Positions 22,140 through 23,146 of a DNA stretch of 23,146 nucleotides are shown piece after piece. Positions within the stretch are counted from its first letter, which is position 1, and every line of letters starts with the position of its first letter. Origin of the DNA: QHBQ01 sp038230695 (GTDB taxonomy: Bacteria; Chloroflexota; Chloroflexia; QHBQ01); contig JBBRMT010000044.1 of NCBI GenBank assembly GCA_038230695.1, forward strand, positions 1 through 23,146. The letters are read 5' to 3'. The notes under the pieces were generated by a model. That model saw only the letters and a program-made list of their open reading frames with translations, had not been told where the DNA came from and ran no database searches. Position numbers and translations under genes: made by a program.

Positions 22140-22168
22140 AGTGTACCATGCAGTGGGAAAGGTGTCAA
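22140..22168 (-). promoter_or_regulatory. Promoter of the bifunctional methionine/folate gene
   Basis: On the - strand TTGACA (22168-22163), a 17-base spacer and TACACT (22145-22140), giving a leader of about 75 bases. Confidence 0.75.
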
Positions 22169-22194
22169 GGCAGGCGCAAGGCATGAGATATTGT

Positions 22195-23146
22195 TTATCC
22201 TCCTCCGCTGGCAAGATAGATAACATGGCACATCTCGTCGCGGCGGATGTTGCGGCTGGGCTGGAAGTGGGTGCCATCTACGCCGTGAATGTAGCCATGG
22301 GCGTAGCCGGTTTCGATGTAGATGTAAGCCCAGTAGGCGGCTGGAACATCCACGAAGGTTGGGCCGCCAGGGGGCGTAACCCGCATGGGGTTGCTAGCCC
22401 GTACCACCAGGCGGGTGAACTCGGCGCGAGTGATCCAGTGTTCCGGTTGGTAGCAAGGGAAGGCCACGCCAGCGGCGGCGCACTGCGCCTGGGTGTAGCC
22501 ACCCAGAATGGTAGCGGCAAAGTCCGACTCGATGTAGATGTAGGCATAGTAGCTGGGCGGCACATCGGTGAAGCTCTGGCCGCCGGGTGTCACCAGCGGC
22601 ACGCCAAAGCCGAGCGCGATAATCTTCGCCATCTGGCCGCGGGTGGCTGAAGCGGCGGGGCTGAAGTGGGTAGCATCGGTGCCGCTAACCACGCCGCGAC
22701 AGTAGAGGGTGTGGATGGAGTGATAGAAGACGCTGCCGATGATGTCCACGAATGGGTTGGCGCAATCGGTGGGCGTGACGCTAACCTGCGGCGTATTGGT
22801 CGTAGTCATGGTTGCAGCGGGAGTGTCGGTAGGCGAGATCGTGCCGGTGAAGGTTGAGGTTGCAGCGGGAGTGATGGTTGGGCTAACCGAGCCGGTGAAG
22901 GTTGAGGTTGCGGCTGGGGTGTCGGTTGGCGAGGTTGTGCCAGTAAAGGTTGCAGTGGCGGCGGGGGTGTAGGTTGGGCTAACCGTGCCGGTAAATGTCG
23001 AGGTTGCGGCGGGGGTGTAGGTTGGCGAGGTCGTGCCGCTGAAGGTTGCAGTGGCGGCGGGGGTGTAGGTTGGCGAGGTCGTGCCGCTGAAGGTTGCAGT
23101 GGCGGCGGGGGTGTAGGTTGGGCTAACCGTGCCGGTAAATGTCGAG
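22195..23146 (-). CDS. S-layer homology domain protein, 5'-truncated
   Basis: The frame is open to the window edge, so the N-terminus is missing; an internal ATG at 22809 is not the likely start because the repeat region runs through it in frame. The visible part begins with a Thr/Ser/Pro-rich linker of seven 16-residue repeats, then three SLH domains: CANPFVDIIGSVFYHSIH..., FTDVPPSYYAYIYIES... and FVDVPAAYWAYIYIET.... Each domain has the FxDVP start and a GxxxF.P...RxE/Q-type ending (THFSPAASATRGQM, HWITRAEF, THFQPSRNIRRDEM). SLH domains attach exported proteins to cell-wall polymers. The protein ends with YLASGGG. The missing part probably carries the enzymatic or structural head. Confidence 0.9.
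   Translation of the reverse strand, partial: STFTGTVSPTYTPAATATFSGTTSPTYTPAATATFSGTTSPTYTPAATSTFTGTVSPTYTPAATATFTGTTSPTDTPAATSTFTGSVSPTITPAATSTFTGTISPTDTPAATMTTTNTPQVSVTPTDCANPFVDIIGSVFYHSIHTLYCRGVVSGTDATHFSPAASATRGQMAKIIALGFGVPLVTPGGQSFTDVPPSYYAYIYIESDFAATILGGYTQAQCAAAGVAFPCYQPEHWITRAEFTRLVVRASNPMRVTPPGGPTFVDVPAAYWAYIYIETGYAHGYIHGVDGTHFQPSRNIRRDEMCHVIYLASGGG
22813..23146. repeat. 48-bp tandem repeat encoding a 16-residue linker unit
   Basis: About seven units encode, on the - strand, T(S/A)TF(T/S)G(T/S)xSPTxTPAA. Two neighbouring units near 23020-23110 are nearly identical in DNA, and the units closer to the SLH domains are more diverged. The array continues beyond the window. Confidence 0.9.

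Overview
The window looks like chromosomal DNA from a Chloroflexota bacterium. The arguments are: a single-chain homocysteine S-methyltransferase/methylenetetrahydrofolate reductase; a Ycf46-type AAA+ ATPase; secreted proteins with Thr/Pro-rich linkers and S-layer homology domains; several large GT-C membrane glycosyltransferases; and intergenic hairpin and heptamer repeats. Most genes are GC-rich (a hand count of one 60-base sample at 3241-3300 gives about 70%). I cannot assign a genus from the sequence alone.

Layout. 1-1460 (+): the 3' part of a ChlI/MoxR-type AAA+ ATPase gene, followed with almost no gap by a ClpP-like serine peptidase. 1461-1748: a decayed methyltransferase fragment. 7831 down to 1749 (-): a probable five-gene cluster of Ycf46-like ATPase, polytopic membrane protein, FlgD/Ig-like membrane protein, secreted-type amidase domain and lipoprotein. 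The spacer behind the ATPase gene (6012-6247) consists largely of tandem repeats, and the last two genes are visibly lower in GC. 7872-7960: divergent promoters for the ATPase gene and for tRNA-Ala(GGC).

8119-12132 (+): a complete T-box riboswitch leader whose probable specifier is CUC (Leu), then four tandem small zinc-ribbon genes, then leuS with a strong terminator. This is the most interesting unit in the window: an apparent leucine-tRNA sensor placed in front of four paralogous zinc-ribbon proteins and leucyl-tRNA synthetase.

12231-16012 (+): three genes for envelope proteins (a secreted protein, a small membrane protein and a GT-C glycosyltransferase), each with a recognisable promoter; the last seems to be leaderless. 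16013-16378 is non-coding and holds a large inverted repeat between convergent genes. 16379-20091 (-): a giant membrane protein ORF that appears to join the C-terminal half of a frameshifted membrane protein to a GT-C protein, and which carries intergenic-type repeats inside its coding sequence. 20174-22057 (-): the methionine/folate bifunctional enzyme with a clear promoter. 22195-23146 (-): the 3' part of an SLH-domain protein with a 16-residue tandem repeat running off the window.

Functionally the window mixes translation and amino-acid metabolism (tRNA-Ala, T-box, leuS, MetH/MetF-type enzyme), protein quality control or AAA+ machines, and cell-envelope biogenesis.
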